Below, in pieces: positions 1 to 9,620 of a DNA stretch of 64,000 nucleotides (positions are counted from its first letter, which is position 1; each line of letters opens with the position of its first letter). The stretch is taken from the NCBI GenBank assembly GCA_964647465.1, contig CAZYFS010000001.1, positions 28,690 to 92,689 on the forward strand. The letters run 5' to 3'. Position numbers and translations under genes: made by a program. Source of the DNA: CAZYFS01 sp964647465. GTDB taxonomy: Bacteria; Patescibacteriota; Minisyncoccia; Minisyncoccales; UBA1441. The notes beneath the pieces were generated by a model, which worked only from the letters and a program-made list of their open reading frames with translations, had not been told where the DNA came from and made no database searches.

Positions 1-1112
1 TCTAAAATAAATCTTTTTGGCTTAACTCGTTCAAAGTGTTTTTTCTTAAACGTACAATAACTTTCTGCTAGATGCTTGTCGCTAATAATTATTGATAGCA
101 TCCGATATTTATAAGAAAGATAAAAAGCTTCTATCGTTCTTTGATAAGCTTCTTCAGCATCTCCAGGAGCAATAACAAGACGAGGAAATTCTCCGTGCCC
201 AATATTTAAAGCAAATTTAAGATCGCCCTGTGAATTGTAAGTAGGAACTCCTGTTCCCGGAGAAGTTCGCTGAGCAAAATAAAGAACAAGAGGAATTTCG
301 GCCATTCCAGCCAAGCTAATAGCTTCTCCCATTAGAGCCACTCCTCCTCCTGAACTTCCTACCATTGCTGTTGCCCCAGCATAACTTGCCCCCAAAGCGG
401 CATTGATCACTGAAATCTCGTCATCTAATTGGGCAACCAAGAAATTGCCCTTCTTTTGTTTCTTGGCTAATTCATGCAACACTCCCGTCGCTGGAGTCAT
501 TGGATAGGCAAAATAGATGTCAAGACCAGATTTAATTGCTCCTTCGCTTACTCCCTTGCTTCCACTTAAAAAAGAAAGAGCCTCCTTTGATCTGGGTAAC
601 TTTTCTATTGACTCGACAGGTATTTTATAGCCAGCTTGAATTGTCTTTTTGATTGCTTGAACTTGTCGAGGAAATTCTTTAGTAACAGCTTCCAACACTG
701 GCTTTAACTCCAATCCCCATTTTTTCATCAGAACGCCAATCAAAATATTATTACTAAAATTACCCTCTAGTTTTAATTTTTGTAAAATTGCTTCTGTGTT
801 AACCGAAATAATATTTCGTCCGCTTTCTTCCTCTTTGGTTAAAATAAAACCACTCGGTTTAAGATCTTTTTTATGTTGCTGAATTGTTTTTTTGTCCAAG
901 GCAAGAATTACGTCAAATTTCCATTCATGCGAATAAATTGGGCTATCAGAAAAAGTAGTAATATTAAAATTATGAACCCCTCTAATGGCCGAAGGATAAT
1001 CGCGATAAGTAAAAGAATAAATACCAAAATGAGCCAAAAGTTTGCCCAATAAAATAGAGGTAAAATTCGTTCCTATTCCCGCTTCTCCTCCAATTAAAAT
1101 AGTTTTCTTCAT
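1..1112 (-). CDS. korA: 2-oxoacid:acceptor (ferredoxin) oxidoreductase, alpha subunit, partial
   Basis: The reading frame starts with ATG at 1112 and runs off the left edge without a stop (about 370 codons seen, C-terminus missing). The N-terminus reads MKKTILIGGEAGIGT, the glycine-rich start of the gamma-type domain that is fused ahead of the alpha domain in KorA-type proteins. From about residue 215 a pyrimidine-binding-type alpha domain follows (AYPMTPATGVLHELA, then MVGSSGGGVALMGEAISLAGMA). The family oxidises 2-oxoacids to acyl-CoA with ferredoxin as acceptor, together with a separate beta (TPP-binding) subunit. The beta gene would be expected downstream, outside the window. The exact substrate (2-oxoglutarate, pyruvate or branched-chain oxoacid) cannot be read from this part. 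The gene precedes nothing closer than glmS, 28 bp upstream. Confidence 0.85.
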   Translation of the reverse strand, partial: MKKTILIGGEAGIGTNFTSILLGKLLAHFGIYSFTYRDYPSAIRGVHNFNITTFSDSPIYSHEWKFDVILALDKKTIQQHKKDLKPSGFILTKEEESGRNIISVNTEAILQKLKLEGNFSNNILIGVLMKKWGLELKPVLEAVTKEFPRQVQAIKKTIQAGYKIPVESIEKLPRSKEALSFLSGSKGVSEGAIKSGLDIYFAYPMTPATGVLHELAKKQKKGNFLVAQLDDEISVINAALGASYAGATAMVGSSGGGVALMGEAISLAGMAEIPLVLYFAQRTSPGTGVPTYNSQGDLKFALNIGHGEFPRLVIAPGDAEEAYQRTIEAFYLSYKYRMLSIIISDKHLAESYCTFKKKHFERVKPKRFIL

Positions 1113-1140
1113 TTTTAAATTAATTATCGCTTTATAGTTT

Positions 1141-2970
1141 TTATTCAACTGTTACGCTTTTTGCTAGATTGCGAGGCTTGTCAACATTAAAACCTTTTTC
1201 CACTCCAATATAATAAGCAAAAAGCTGCAAAGGAATAACTCCCAAAATTGGCCAAAGTATTTCTTCGACTAGGGGAAGATAAAGAATATCATCGACTTTT
1301 TTCTTTAAATCTTTATTGTCTTCGCTTGTGATCGCAATTACCTTTCCATGCCTAGCTTTTATTTCTTCAATCGCTAAAAGTGTTTTTTCGTAAACACTAT
1401 CTTTAGGAATAATCATCAGAGAGGGAAATTCTAAGTCAATCATGGCAATTGGTCCATGTTTTATCGCCCCAGCCTCTAATCCTTCGGCGTGAATGTAAGA
1501 AATTTCTTTTAATTTTAGCGCTCCCTCAAGGGCAAGAGGGTAATTATATTTTCGGCCGAGAAAAAGAAAATCTCTTGCGGAAGAATATTTTTGAGCTACT
1601 TTTTTGATTGTTGCTCTTTGTGATAAGATTTTCTCTGCTAAACCAGGCAATTCTGTAAGCCCTCGAAGAATTCTTTTTCCTTCCCCTAATGACATTTCTC
1701 TGTTCCGACCAAGGAAAACCATTAACAGAACAAACACTGTCAACTGAGAGACAAAAGATTTTGTTGCAGCTACTCCAATTTCTGGGCCAGCATGATTATA
1801 AATCCCAACATCTACTTCTCGGGCAATGGTCGAACCAACAACATTAATAATCCCAAGAGTTAGAGCTCCTTTTCTTTTGGCTTCTCGAACAGCAAAAAGA
1901 GTATCTGCCGTTTCTCCTGATTGAGAGACAGCTAAAACAATATCGCTTTTTCTAATCACTGGAGATCTATAACGGAACTCCGAAGCATTTTCTGCCTGAA
2001 CAATAATTCCAACGTGCTCTTCGATCGCATAAGCAGCAATTTTGGCTGCAATTAAAGCTGTTCCCATTCCTATAATTATAAGACGTTCTGCTTTTTTTAA
2101 AGTCAAAGAATATTTTTCAATTCCTCCCAACTTAGACAGACCTTCGTCCAAAACTATTCTTCCTCGGATAGCCCGACGAATAACTTCCGGCCCCTCCATT
2201 ATTTCCTTAAGCATAAAATGGGGATATCCTGATTTTTCAGCTTCTTTGATGTTCCATCCTATCGTTTGTGTCTTTTTTAACACTGGTTGATGATTCGCGT
2301 CAAAAATAGAAACTCCTTCGGGAGTAACTATTCCCATTTCATTATCATTAAGATAAATAATTTGCTTAGTATGCCCCAAGATGGCCGAAACATCAGAAGA
2401 AATAAATGTTTCTTCTTTGCCCTGCCCAATCAAAAGCGGGCTCGACTGACAAGCAAAAATAATTTTTCGGGAATCAAGAAGGGAAATAACCGCTATTGCA
2501 TAGGTTCCCTTTATTTTCTCTAAAGCCAACCGCACCGCATCTTCAAGATTCCCGTGAAAATATTCTTCAATTAAATGAGCAAAAACCTCGCTATCAGTTT
2601 CCGAAGAGAAAGAATGACCTTTTTCTTTTAATGCCTCTTTTAGGGCCCGATTATTTTCCACAACTCCATTATGGACAACGAAAACTTTTTTGTGACAATC
2701 CCAATGAGGATGGGCATTAGCTACCGAAGGTTCTCCGTTGGTTGCCCATCTAACGTGCCCAATTCCATAAAAACCGGATACTTTTTTATCCGAAATCTTC
2801 TTGGTTAAATTATCAACACCTCCTTTTGCTTTCGTAACTTGAGGTATCCCGTCTTTACTAAAAACAACTACTCCTGCTGAATCATACCCCCTATACTCAA
2901 GGCGCCTTAACCCCCCGACAATTATCGGGAGAGCTTGTCTCTTTCCAAGATAACCAATGATGCCACACAT
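1141..2970 (-). CDS. glmS: Glutamine--fructose-6-phosphate aminotransferase (isomerizing)
   Basis: GlmS makes glucosamine-6-phosphate from fructose-6-phosphate and glutamine, the first step to UDP-GlcNAc for peptidoglycan. At 609 aa it has the usual family length. It begins MCGIIGYLG, so Cys2 is the N-terminal nucleophile exposed after Met removal. The Ntn glutaminase domain spans about 1-225 (HVRWATNGEPS and NGVVENN seen), followed by two SIS sugar-isomerase domains (VSQSGETADTL near 345, GRKYNYPLALEGALKLKEIS near 480). It ends DKPRNLAKSVTVE, the conserved C-terminal tail. No glmS ribozyme can be recognised in the 166 bp upstream, so regulation is unclear. Confidence 0.97.
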   Translation of the reverse strand: MCGIIGYLGKRQALPIIVGGLRRLEYRGYDSAGVVVFSKDGIPQVTKAKGGVDNLTKKISDKKVSGFYGIGHVRWATNGEPSVANAHPHWDCHKKVFVVHNGVVENNRALKEALKEKGHSFSSETDSEVFAHLIEEYFHGNLEDAVRLALEKIKGTYAIAVISLLDSRKIIFACQSSPLLIGQGKEETFISSDVSAILGHTKQIIYLNDNEMGIVTPEGVSIFDANHQPVLKKTQTIGWNIKEAEKSGYPHFMLKEIMEGPEVIRRAIRGRIVLDEGLSKLGGIEKYSLTLKKAERLIIIGMGTALIAAKIAAYAIEEHVGIIVQAENASEFRYRSPVIRKSDIVLAVSQSGETADTLFAVREAKRKGALTLGIINVVGSTIAREVDVGIYNHAGPEIGVAATKSFVSQLTVFVLLMVFLGRNREMSLGEGKRILRGLTELPGLAEKILSQRATIKKVAQKYSSARDFLFLGRKYNYPLALEGALKLKEISYIHAEGLEAGAIKHGPIAMIDLEFPSLMIIPKDSVYEKTLLAIEEIKARHGKVIAITSEDNKDLKKKVDDILYLPLVEEILWPILGVIPLQLFAYYIGVEKGFNVDKPRNLAKSVTVE

Positions 2971-3136
2971 AAAGTTATAAAATTAATCAAACTTTAGAAA
3001 AAACATCTTCTGCTTCTCTCTAAATATCCTCTTTTCAATATCTTCCTCTATCATATCACAAGCCTATCTTGAGTTCCAAAAAATCGGCTTAAAAAGGCCT
3101 TGACTCCTTGATCAACAACATCGTTATCCTTTTCTA

Positions 3137-5551
3137 TCAACTAACAAAGTTTATTAGTTTGTTCGGAACAAAAATCACTTTTGTTGGTTCAGAGCCAGAA
3201 AGATGTTTTTTAACTTTGGGTAAGGCTAGGGCTTTTTCTTGAATTTCCTCCTGTAGCGATCCTTTTAAAATAATCAATTCTCCCCGAACTTTTCCATCCA
3301 CCTGAATAACCAAAACCGTTTCTTTTTTTTCCGTTAAATTTTGAGCACAAACAGGCCATTTTTCGGCAAAAATAGATTTAAATTTTTTATTCTTTTTCTC
3401 TTTCTGCCACAACTCTTCTGTTAAGTGGGGGGCAAAAGGGGAAAGCAATAAAAGATAATCTTGATAATCGCTCCGCCTAATTTTGTTTTTCTTTTCTATT
3501 TCCCTTAATAAAATCATCAAAGCGCTAATTGCCGTATTGAACTTAAAATGCTTGATATCTTTCTCAACTTTTTTAATTGTTTGAGAAAATAAAATCTTTT
3601 CTTCTTCACTGATAACTAGATCATCGTCAACAACTTTTCCCTGTAAATCCCAGACTCTCTGTAAAAAACGGGAGGTTCCTACTACGCCATTTAATTGCCA
3701 AGTCCCCCCATCGCCGTAAGGACCCATAAAACAAAGATATGTCCTGACTGCATCTACCCCAAATTCCTTCACAATATCGTCCGGATCAACTACGTTACCG
3801 CGAGACTTTGACATTTTCTGTCCATCTGGACCCAAAATCATTCCTTGATGACGAAGTTTCAGAAACGGCTCAGAAAAATCTATTAATCCTATATCGCGCA
3901 TCGCTTTAGCAAAAAACCGCGCATAAAGAAGATGTAAAACTGCGTGTTCAGTTCCTCCAATATAGAGATCAACTGGAAGCCATGATTTTATTTTTTCCGC
4001 AGAAGCAATCTTTCTTTCATTTTGTGCATCAACGTAACGCAAATAATACCAAGAAGAATCAACAAAAGTATCTAGCGTATCAACTTCTCTTTTTGCTTCC
4101 CCTGAACAAAGAGGGCATTTTGTTTTCTGAAAAGTAGCTAAGCGAGCTAAGGGAGAAGATCCATCTTCTGTCGGTCGAAAATTACCAAGAGGCGGTAAAA
4201 TTACTGGTAATTGTTTTTCCTCGACAGGCATCCATCCATCTTTTGGACAATGAATCATCGGAATTGGTGTCCCCCAGTATCGTTGTCGCGAAACAATCCA
4301 ATCCCTTAATCGATAACGAACTGTTGATTTGACCTTAGTTCGTAACTGAAGTTCAGCTTTAATTTTAATCATCGCTTCCGCTGAAGAAAGGTTGTTCATC
4401 TTCCCCGAATCAACTAAAACGCCTTCTCCGGGATAGGGCTCTGAAGAAGAATTGCCGGGAGCTTGAATAACTTTTTTGATTGGTAGATCATATTTTTGAG
4501 CAAAGTCATAATCACGTTGATCGTGAGCTGGAACCGCCATCACCGCTCCAGTTCCGTAATTCATTAAAATATAATCAGCCAAGAAAATAGGAATTTCTTC
4601 TTTAGTAGCTGGATTCTGGGCTCTTATTCCTTCTAAAATAACTCCTGTTTTTTGCTTAACTGAGATAAGACGTTCTCTTTCTGTTTTTCTCGTTGTTTTT
4701 TCAATATATTGATTTACTTGATTCCAATTTTTAATCTTTGTTCTAACTTCCCCGACTAAAGGATGATCGGGAGAAAGAACAAGGTAGGTTGCCCCGAATA
4801 TAGTATCGAGCCGTGTCGTAAAAATTTTCACCGATCCACCAACAGTTAAGGGAAAGTCTACTTCTGTTCCTTCTGAGCGACCAATCCAATTTCGTTGCAT
4901 GGTTTTCGTCTTTTCCGGCCAATCTAGTTGATCTACTCCCAATAAAAGCTCCTCCGCATAATTGCTAATTCGGAAAAGCCATTGTTCCATCTCTCGTTGA
5001 ATAACTTGCGTTCCACACCTCTCGCATTTTCCTTCAACAACTTGTTCATTAGCAAGAACTGTCCGACAACGAGAACACCAATTAGCTTTAGTCTTTGCTC
5101 TATAAACTAGGCCTTTTTTGTAAAACTGGAGAAAAAGCCATTGTGTCCATCGATAATATTTCGGATCAGAAGTAATGATTTCTCGCGACCAATCATAAAT
5201 AGTTCCGATGGTTTTAATCTGCCCTTCCATCCGTTTAATATTTTGATAGGTCCAATCTTTAGGATCGATGCTGTGCTTAATAGCTGCGTTCTCGGCAGGG
5301 AGACCGAAACTATCAAACCCAACCGGCGACATTACGTTGAATCCTTGCATTTTCTTAAAACGAGCATAAGCGTCTGCCCCGACATAATTATACCAATGGC
5401 CAACATGAAGATTCCCTGAAGTATAGGGAAACATGACTAAATGATAAAAATTTTTCCGACCAAGAACACTATCAGATACTTTATAAATCTGTTCTTCTTC
5501 CCATTTTTGGCGCCATTTTTTTTCAATACTACAAGGAGAATAGTTTTCCAT
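3137..5551 (-). CDS. leuS: Leucyl-tRNA synthetase
   Basis: Class I aminoacyl-tRNA synthetase, 804 aa, charging tRNA-Leu. The HIGH signature is HVGH at residues 49-52, followed by [13 protein letters not shown] (78-90). A zinc-knuckle-like CSRC...CERCG lies at 159-180. The CP1 editing domain is present, with [12 protein letters not shown] (245-256) and [19 protein letters not shown] (333-351), so post-transfer proofreading is likely. KMSKS is intact at 579-583, and the C-terminal anticodon-binding helical domain and LeuRS tail end with LINFVS. It is followed after 41 bp in the opposite reading sense by nothing: tatD lies upstream on the same strand of the next transcript segment. Confidence 0.97.
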   Translation of the reverse strand: MENYSPCSIEKKWRQKWEEEQIYKVSDSVLGRKNFYHLVMFPYTSGNLHVGHWYNYVGADAYARFKKMQGFNVMSPVGFDSFGLPAENAAIKHSIDPKDWTYQNIKRMEGQIKTIGTIYDWSREIITSDPKYYRWTQWLFLQFYKKGLVYRAKTKANWCSRCRTVLANEQVVEGKCERCGTQVIQREMEQWLFRISNYAEELLLGVDQLDWPEKTKTMQRNWIGRSEGTEVDFPLTVGGSVKIFTTRLDTIFGATYLVLSPDHPLVGEVRTKIKNWNQVNQYIEKTTRKTERERLISVKQKTGVILEGIRAQNPATKEEIPIFLADYILMNYGTGAVMAVPAHDQRDYDFAQKYDLPIKKVIQAPGNSSSEPYPGEGVLVDSGKMNNLSSAEAMIKIKAELQLRTKVKSTVRYRLRDWIVSRQRYWGTPIPMIHCPKDGWMPVEEKQLPVILPPLGNFRPTEDGSSPLARLATFQKTKCPLCSGEAKREVDTLDTFVDSSWYYLRYVDAQNERKIASAEKIKSWLPVDLYIGGTEHAVLHLLYARFFAKAMRDIGLIDFSEPFLKLRHQGMILGPDGQKMSKSRGNVVDPDDIVKEFGVDAVRTYLCFMGPYGDGGTWQLNGVVGTSRFLQRVWDLQGKVVDDDLVISEEEKILFSQTIKKVEKDIKHFKFNTAISALMILLREIEKKNKIRRSDYQDYLLLLSPFAPHLTEELWQKEKKNKKFKSIFAEKWPVCAQNLTEKKETVLVIQVDGKVRGELIILKGSLQEEIQEKALALPKVKKHLSGSEPTKVIFVPNKLINFVS

Positions 5552-5592
5552 AATTTTAAAATATCAAACAAAAAAGTTTTTTACAATTTTAA

Positions 5593-6351
5593 CTAAAGAT
5601 GAAATAATTTTTTGGCATTCACTGTTGTTTGTTCGGCCACTTCTCTTGATGATTTGTTTTTAACTTTAGCAATTTTATCAACAACATGCCGAACGTTAGT
5701 GGGAACATTTCTTTGGCCATTAAAAAGGGGAGGACGAAGATAAGGACTATCTGTCTCCACTAATATCCTGCCTAAAGGAATGTTTTTAATAATATCATCT
5801 AAATTAACCCTGAGAGAAAGACCATTAACTCCTAGATAAAAACCATAATCCAAAAGATGCTGAGCTTGAGAAAGCGTTCCTTCAAAGCAGTGAACAACGC
5901 CTTCTAGTCGCTGCTGGAAAAATTCTTCTTTAAAAACGCTCAATAGTTGCTGATAGGCTTGGCGACAATGGATGATAACTGGCAGAGATAATTTTTGTCC
6001 CAATCTTATTTGTCTAAGCAATAATATTATTTGCCTGGTTTCTTCTGCTAATGTTCTTTTCTTGTGATAAAAATCTAATCCAATTTCTCCAATAGCCACC
6101 ACCTTGGGTTGTTTTGCTAATTTCTCGTAAGAAGCAAAATCTTCCTTCTCTTCCTCTAATGGATGAAGACCAACAGCTGCATAAACTCCTTTGTCGTATT
6201 TTTGAGCAATTGCTGTTGCTTTTCGGGAAGTTTCTAAATCAACACCAACGTTGATCATCCAGGTATTTTGCTTAAGAGTTTCATTGGCAATCACCTCCCA
6301 ATCGTTTTGAAATTCCGGTAGATTAAGATGACAATGGCTATCAAAAAACAT
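5593..6351 (-). CDS. tatD: TatD-family metal-dependent hydrolase/DNase
   Basis: TIM-barrel metallohydrolase of the TatD family (3'-5' DNase/RNase in characterised members). I choose the ATG at 6351 because it gives the canonical start MFFDSHCHLNLPEF with the HxH metal ligands and makes a TAATG overlap with the metG stop; a longer in-frame start at 6402 would lie inside metG. Other ligand motifs are IGEIGLDFYHK, PVIIHCRQA, VVHCFEGT and VETDSPYLRPP. The length of 252 aa fits the family. The overlap with metG implies translational coupling. The cellular role in this organism is not known from sequence. Confidence 0.93.
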   Translation of the reverse strand: MFFDSHCHLNLPEFQNDWEVIANETLKQNTWMINVGVDLETSRKATAIAQKYDKGVYAAVGLHPLEEEKEDFASYEKLAKQPKVVAIGEIGLDFYHKKRTLAEETRQIILLLRQIRLGQKLSLPVIIHCRQAYQQLLSVFKEEFFQQRLEGVVHCFEGTLSQAQHLLDYGFYLGVNGLSLRVNLDDIIKNIPLGRILVETDSPYLRPPLFNGQRNVPTNVRHVVDKIAKVKNKSSREVAEQTTVNAKKLFHL

Positions 6352-7796
6352 TAATTGGTTTTTGGAAACAATGGCTTGCCCACCTTTCCCTCTTTCAGGC
6401 ATTGTTGTATTTTGATTGCGCTCTGTGGAAGAAAAGGAGAAAGAAGAGTGGATATTTTTAGAAGAACAAAAAGAATATTATCTACAACTTTCTTCTTTTT
6501 TTCTGTCTCTTTCCACAATTCTTCCTGTTCAATATATTGATCACAAAAAGCTATTAAGCTCCAAATCAAACTTAAAGCCTCACGGAAATTAAACCCTTCT
6601 ATCGCTTTTTGAAAAGATTTCTCCACTTCTTCTATGGCTTCCTTTGCGTTTTCGTCAGATAATTCTGGGGATGCTTCTACCTTTTGAGACAAGGGAATAA
6701 TTCGAGAGAGAAGATTTCCCAAACCACTTGCTAAATCAGAATTATAATGCTCCTCAAATTTGATGATGGAAAAATTTCCATCTTTCGCTAAAGGCATTTC
6801 TCGAAGCAAGAAATAACGAACAGCATCCACCCCATACTTTTTAATCAAAGGGAAAGGATCGACTATATTTCCGGTTGTTTTAGACATTTTCCCTCCCTCA
6901 ATCGTTAAAAATCCGTGAATAAAAATAGTTGAAGGAAGAGGAAGCCCCGCCGAAAGTAACATTGCTGGCCAGTAAATAGCATGGAACTTCAGAACATCTT
7001 TCCCAATAACATGTGTTTTGTGTGAGTTATCTCCCCACCATGCTTGAAATTTTTTTGGGTCTTCTTCGTAACCCAGGGCGCTAATATAATTAATCAAAGC
7101 ATCAAACCAACACCAAATTTTTTGACTTTTATCGCCCGGAACATCTATGCCCCACCCAAAAGTCCTTTCTTGAGAGCGAGAAATGCAAAAATCTTCCAAC
7201 CCTCCTTTAATAAACCCAAGAACTTCATTTTTTCGTTCTTCCGGAACAATTTTAATTGTATCATCCGTGATGATCTTCTTTAATTCTTTTTGATAAGAAG
7301 ATAACTTAAAAAAATAATTCTCTTCCTCTATCTCTTCTGGTTGGGTGTGGTGAACTGGACAAAGCCCATCCTTAAGATCGGCCGGCTTAATATAAGATTC
7401 GCACCCCGTGCAATAAAATCCCTTATATTTCTTTTTATAAATATCCTTTTTTATTTTCTTCCAGAATTTCTGCACTGCCAAAACATGCCTTTTCTCTGTT
7501 GTTCGGATAAAATCATCATAAGTTAGATTCAGTGCCGACTTTAGTTTGTAAAAATTATCAGCATTTTTTTTAACAAATTCTGGGGTTGTTAAACCAGTTT
7601 TTTTAGCCGCCTGAACAATTTTTAGCCCATTCTCGTCAGTACCACTCAAAAAGAAAACGTTCCTTCCCTGTTGGCGGAAATAACGAGATAAGCTATCGGC
7701 TTGGACTTTTTCCAACGCATGCCCTAAATGAGGAGCACCATTTACGTAATCAATAGCCGTACTAATATAAACCCTAGATGATGAATCTTTACTCAT
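6351..7796 (-). CDS. metG: Methionyl-tRNA synthetase
   Basis: Class I synthetase charging tRNA-Met. The start at 7796 (MSKDSSSRVYISTAIDYVNG) is preferred over an in-frame upstream codon at 7814; it overlaps the rsmI stop by 8 nt. The HIGH motif is HLGH (residues 23-26). One zinc-knuckle half is visible (CTGC near 129-132 with CPVH near 146-149). KMSKT at 303-307 replaces KMSKS and is followed by TGNIVDP. At 481 aa the protein is short: the C-terminal tRNA-binding dimerisation domain found in longer MetRS proteins is absent. It lies in a tight minus-strand run with rsmI upstream and tatD downstream. Confidence 0.96.
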   Translation of the reverse strand: MSKDSSSRVYISTAIDYVNGAPHLGHALEKVQADSLSRYFRQQGRNVFFLSGTDENGLKIVQAAKKTGLTTPEFVKKNADNFYKLKSALNLTYDDFIRTTEKRHVLAVQKFWKKIKKDIYKKKYKGFYCTGCESYIKPADLKDGLCPVHHTQPEEIEEENYFFKLSSYQKELKKIITDDTIKIVPEERKNEVLGFIKGGLEDFCISRSQERTFGWGIDVPGDKSQKIWCWFDALINYISALGYEEDPKKFQAWWGDNSHKTHVIGKDVLKFHAIYWPAMLLSAGLPLPSTIFIHGFLTIEGGKMSKTTGNIVDPFPLIKKYGVDAVRYFLLREMPLAKDGNFSIIKFEEHYNSDLASGLGNLLSRIIPLSQKVEASPELSDENAKEAIEEVEKSFQKAIEGFNFREALSLIWSLIAFCDQYIEQEELWKETEKKKKVVDNILFVLLKISTLLSPFLPQSAIKIQQCLKEGKVGKPLFPKTN

Positions 7797-8454
7797 GTTT
7801 AACAATAACAACAAATTCTCCTTTTACTTTCCCTGTTTCTATTTCTTTAATAACTGAAAGTATTTCTCCTTGATGTAACGTTTCAAACTTTTTAGTCAAT
7901 TCTCGGCCAACAAAAATTTCTATTGTCTGATCAATTTCTGCTAATTGCTTGAGCGTTTTGATAATTCGATAGCAAGATTCATAGAAAATAATGGGATATT
8001 TTGCTTCTATTATCTCTCGAAGAAATTTATTTCTCTTTTTCTTCTTCGGAAGAAATCCAAGAAAACAAAATCTATCCATCGGGAAGCCACAAACGCTAAT
8101 CGCTGTCGTGAGAGCCGAAGGCCCGGGAATGGGAACAATGCTTTTATCCCCAAGAGCAACTCTTGTTTGAGCTACTAATTTATTTCCTGGATCAGAAACC
8201 CCTGGCGTTCCAGCATCACTAACTAAAGCAATTTTTTTACCTTCCTTTAATAAGCTAATGATCTTCTTTTCTTCTAGCCAAGAACTATGTTGATGATATC
8301 TTTTGATCGGCGTTTTTATCTCATAACGTTGAAGCAATTTTTGTGTCCATAGAGGATTTTCGGCCACTATTAAGTCAACTTCCGTTAAAACTCGTTTAGC
8401 CCGAAGCGTAATATCTTCCGTGTTTCCAATTGGTAAAGCAACAATATAAAGGAT
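7789..8454 (-). CDS. rsmI: 16S rRNA (cytidine1402-2'-O)-methyltransferase RsmI, apparent non-AUG start
   Basis: SAM-dependent tetrapyrrole-methylase-fold enzyme that 2'-O-methylates C1402 of 16S rRNA in the ribosomal P site. The first conventional start codon (GTG at 8367) would remove the conserved N-terminal strand and loop. The frame upstream encodes LYIVALPIGNTEDITLRAKRVL, the family hallmark, and is closed by an in-frame TAA at 8476-8478. No ATG, GTG or TTG exists between; only ATT (8472, 8469) and ATC (8454) are near-cognate. I place the start at the ATC just before LYIVALPIGN, giving 221 aa; the exact codon is uncertain. Later motifs are LVSDAGTPGVSDPG and PGPSALTTAISVCGFP. A one-base error in the assembly is the alternative. 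Confidence 0.88.
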   Translation of the reverse strand: MLYIVALPIGNTEDITLRAKRVLTEVDLIVAENPLWTQKLLQRYEIKTPIKRYHQHSSWLEEKKIISLLKEGKKIALVSDAGTPGVSDPGNKLVAQTRVALGDKSIVPIPGPSALTTAISVCGFPMDRFCFLGFLPKKKKRNKFLREIIEAKYPIIFYESCYRIIKTLKQLAEIDQTIEIFVGRELTKKFETLHQGEILSVIKEIETGKVKGEFVVIVKHE

Positions 8455-8471
8455 AAGACAAGAATAAATAA

Positions 8472-9614
8472 TTAATTATCGAGCTCGGAGACATCAATGC
8501 GTTTCCCCCATTCATCTCCTTTTTCCCCTTCCTCCTCTTCTTCGGCCTTATTATTATCAATAAATTGCTCCTGTTCCTCGCTAGATCCTTCTTCTTCAGG
8601 GGTAAGATAATCTCCTCTCTTTAGATCAATTACGAATCGATATATAGCTGCTGTAATTGGAATAGCGAGAAAGGCGCCCAATATTCCAAATAATTTTCCT
8701 CCAACCGTAATAGCAAGTAAAATTAAATAAAGCGGGAGGTTAGTGAATTTCCTAATCAATAAAGGGGAAAAGACATGTCCTTCAATAAATTGAACTACAA
8801 ACATTATCCCTGTTATTAAGATAGCTGTCTCCCAAGAAATTTGGATTCCTATTGACATCCCTGCCAAAGCAATCGCGATTAAGGGTCCGATATAGGGAAG
8901 AAAATCTAACACCCCCCCGATGAGCGCTAAGATAAGGGCTGCCTCTACGTTAAATAATTGAAAAACAAGAAAATAGGCGGCAGCAATAAATAAACTACAA
9001 ATTATCCTCGTTCCGAACCAATGAAAGACCTCTTTACGACTACGATTCCAAGCAATAAGGATGCGACGATAATAACGTCTCGGAGAGAAAAACAAAAGAA
9101 GGTCTTCTGTCGCGCTTTCTTGTAAGGAAATAAATAGAGCCATTAATAAAATAAAGCTGAAGGAAAAAAGATTTCCCATGATAGTCGATAGAGAGTTAAA
9201 GATATTTCCCGCTATCTTTGTTAATAAGACCTGAAGAGTTTGATCGAAACTCTCTATTGTTTCTAATCCCTGGATCCCTATTGTTTGTAATATTGGTCCA
9301 ACCGTCGAAAGATATTGAGGAAAAGATTCAACAATCCCTCTCGCTTCCGTTAAAATTAAAGGAATACTAATTATCAACAAACCGGCAATTATTCCAAATA
9401 CTAAGATGTAAGAAAAAAGGGTTGCTATCCAATAAGGAATTCGTCCACGATGGAAAAAATCAATCACTGATTTTAATAAAACGGAAAGAATTAACGAAAA
9501 GATAACTAAAATTAAAATATCTCTCACTAGAAACAACACGTAGGCAATACCAATAGTTAAAACAACTTTCCAAATCGTTTTCCAAGAAACGTCTAAATGA
9601 TTTTCGATTGGCAT
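8472..9614 (-). CDS. AI-2E family transporter (PerM-like membrane protein)
   Basis: A 380-aa polytopic membrane protein with the AI-2E/PerM layout: two early hydrophobic helices (about 15-85), a long amphipathic middle, and C-terminal membrane segments carrying the family motif region ALIGGVLDFLPYIGPLIAIALAG (about 240-262) and FVVQFIEGHVFSPLLIRK. The tail (about 340-380) is very acidic (EEEGSSEEQEQ, EEEEEGEKGDEWG). Family members have been linked to autoinducer-2 export or Na+/H+ antiport, but the substrate cannot be predicted. It lies 7 bp downstream of the M16 peptidase, probably co-transcribed, and its stop sits next to the unusual start of rsmI. Confidence 0.88.
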   Translation of the reverse strand: MPIENHLDVSWKTIWKVVLTIGIAYVLFLVRDILILVIFSLILSVLLKSVIDFFHRGRIPYWIATLFSYILVFGIIAGLLIISIPLILTEARGIVESFPQYLSTVGPILQTIGIQGLETIESFDQTLQVLLTKIAGNIFNSLSTIMGNLFSFSFILLMALFISLQESATEDLLLFFSPRRYYRRILIAWNRSRKEVFHWFGTRIICSLFIAAAYFLVFQLFNVEAALILALIGGVLDFLPYIGPLIAIALAGMSIGIQISWETAILITGIMFVVQFIEGHVFSPLLIRKFTNLPLYLILLAITVGGKLFGILGAFLAIPITAAIYRFVIDLKRGDYLTPEEEGSSEEQEQFIDNNKAEEEEEGEKGDEWGKRIDVSELDN

Positions 9615-9620
9615 AATTCT

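Noticed and set aside
2971..3136. Possible glmS ribozyme upstream of glmS
   Set aside because: The 166-bp gap is AT-rich and I could not find the conserved core of the ribozyme; nothing beyond a weak -10-like TATAAC near the start was seen.
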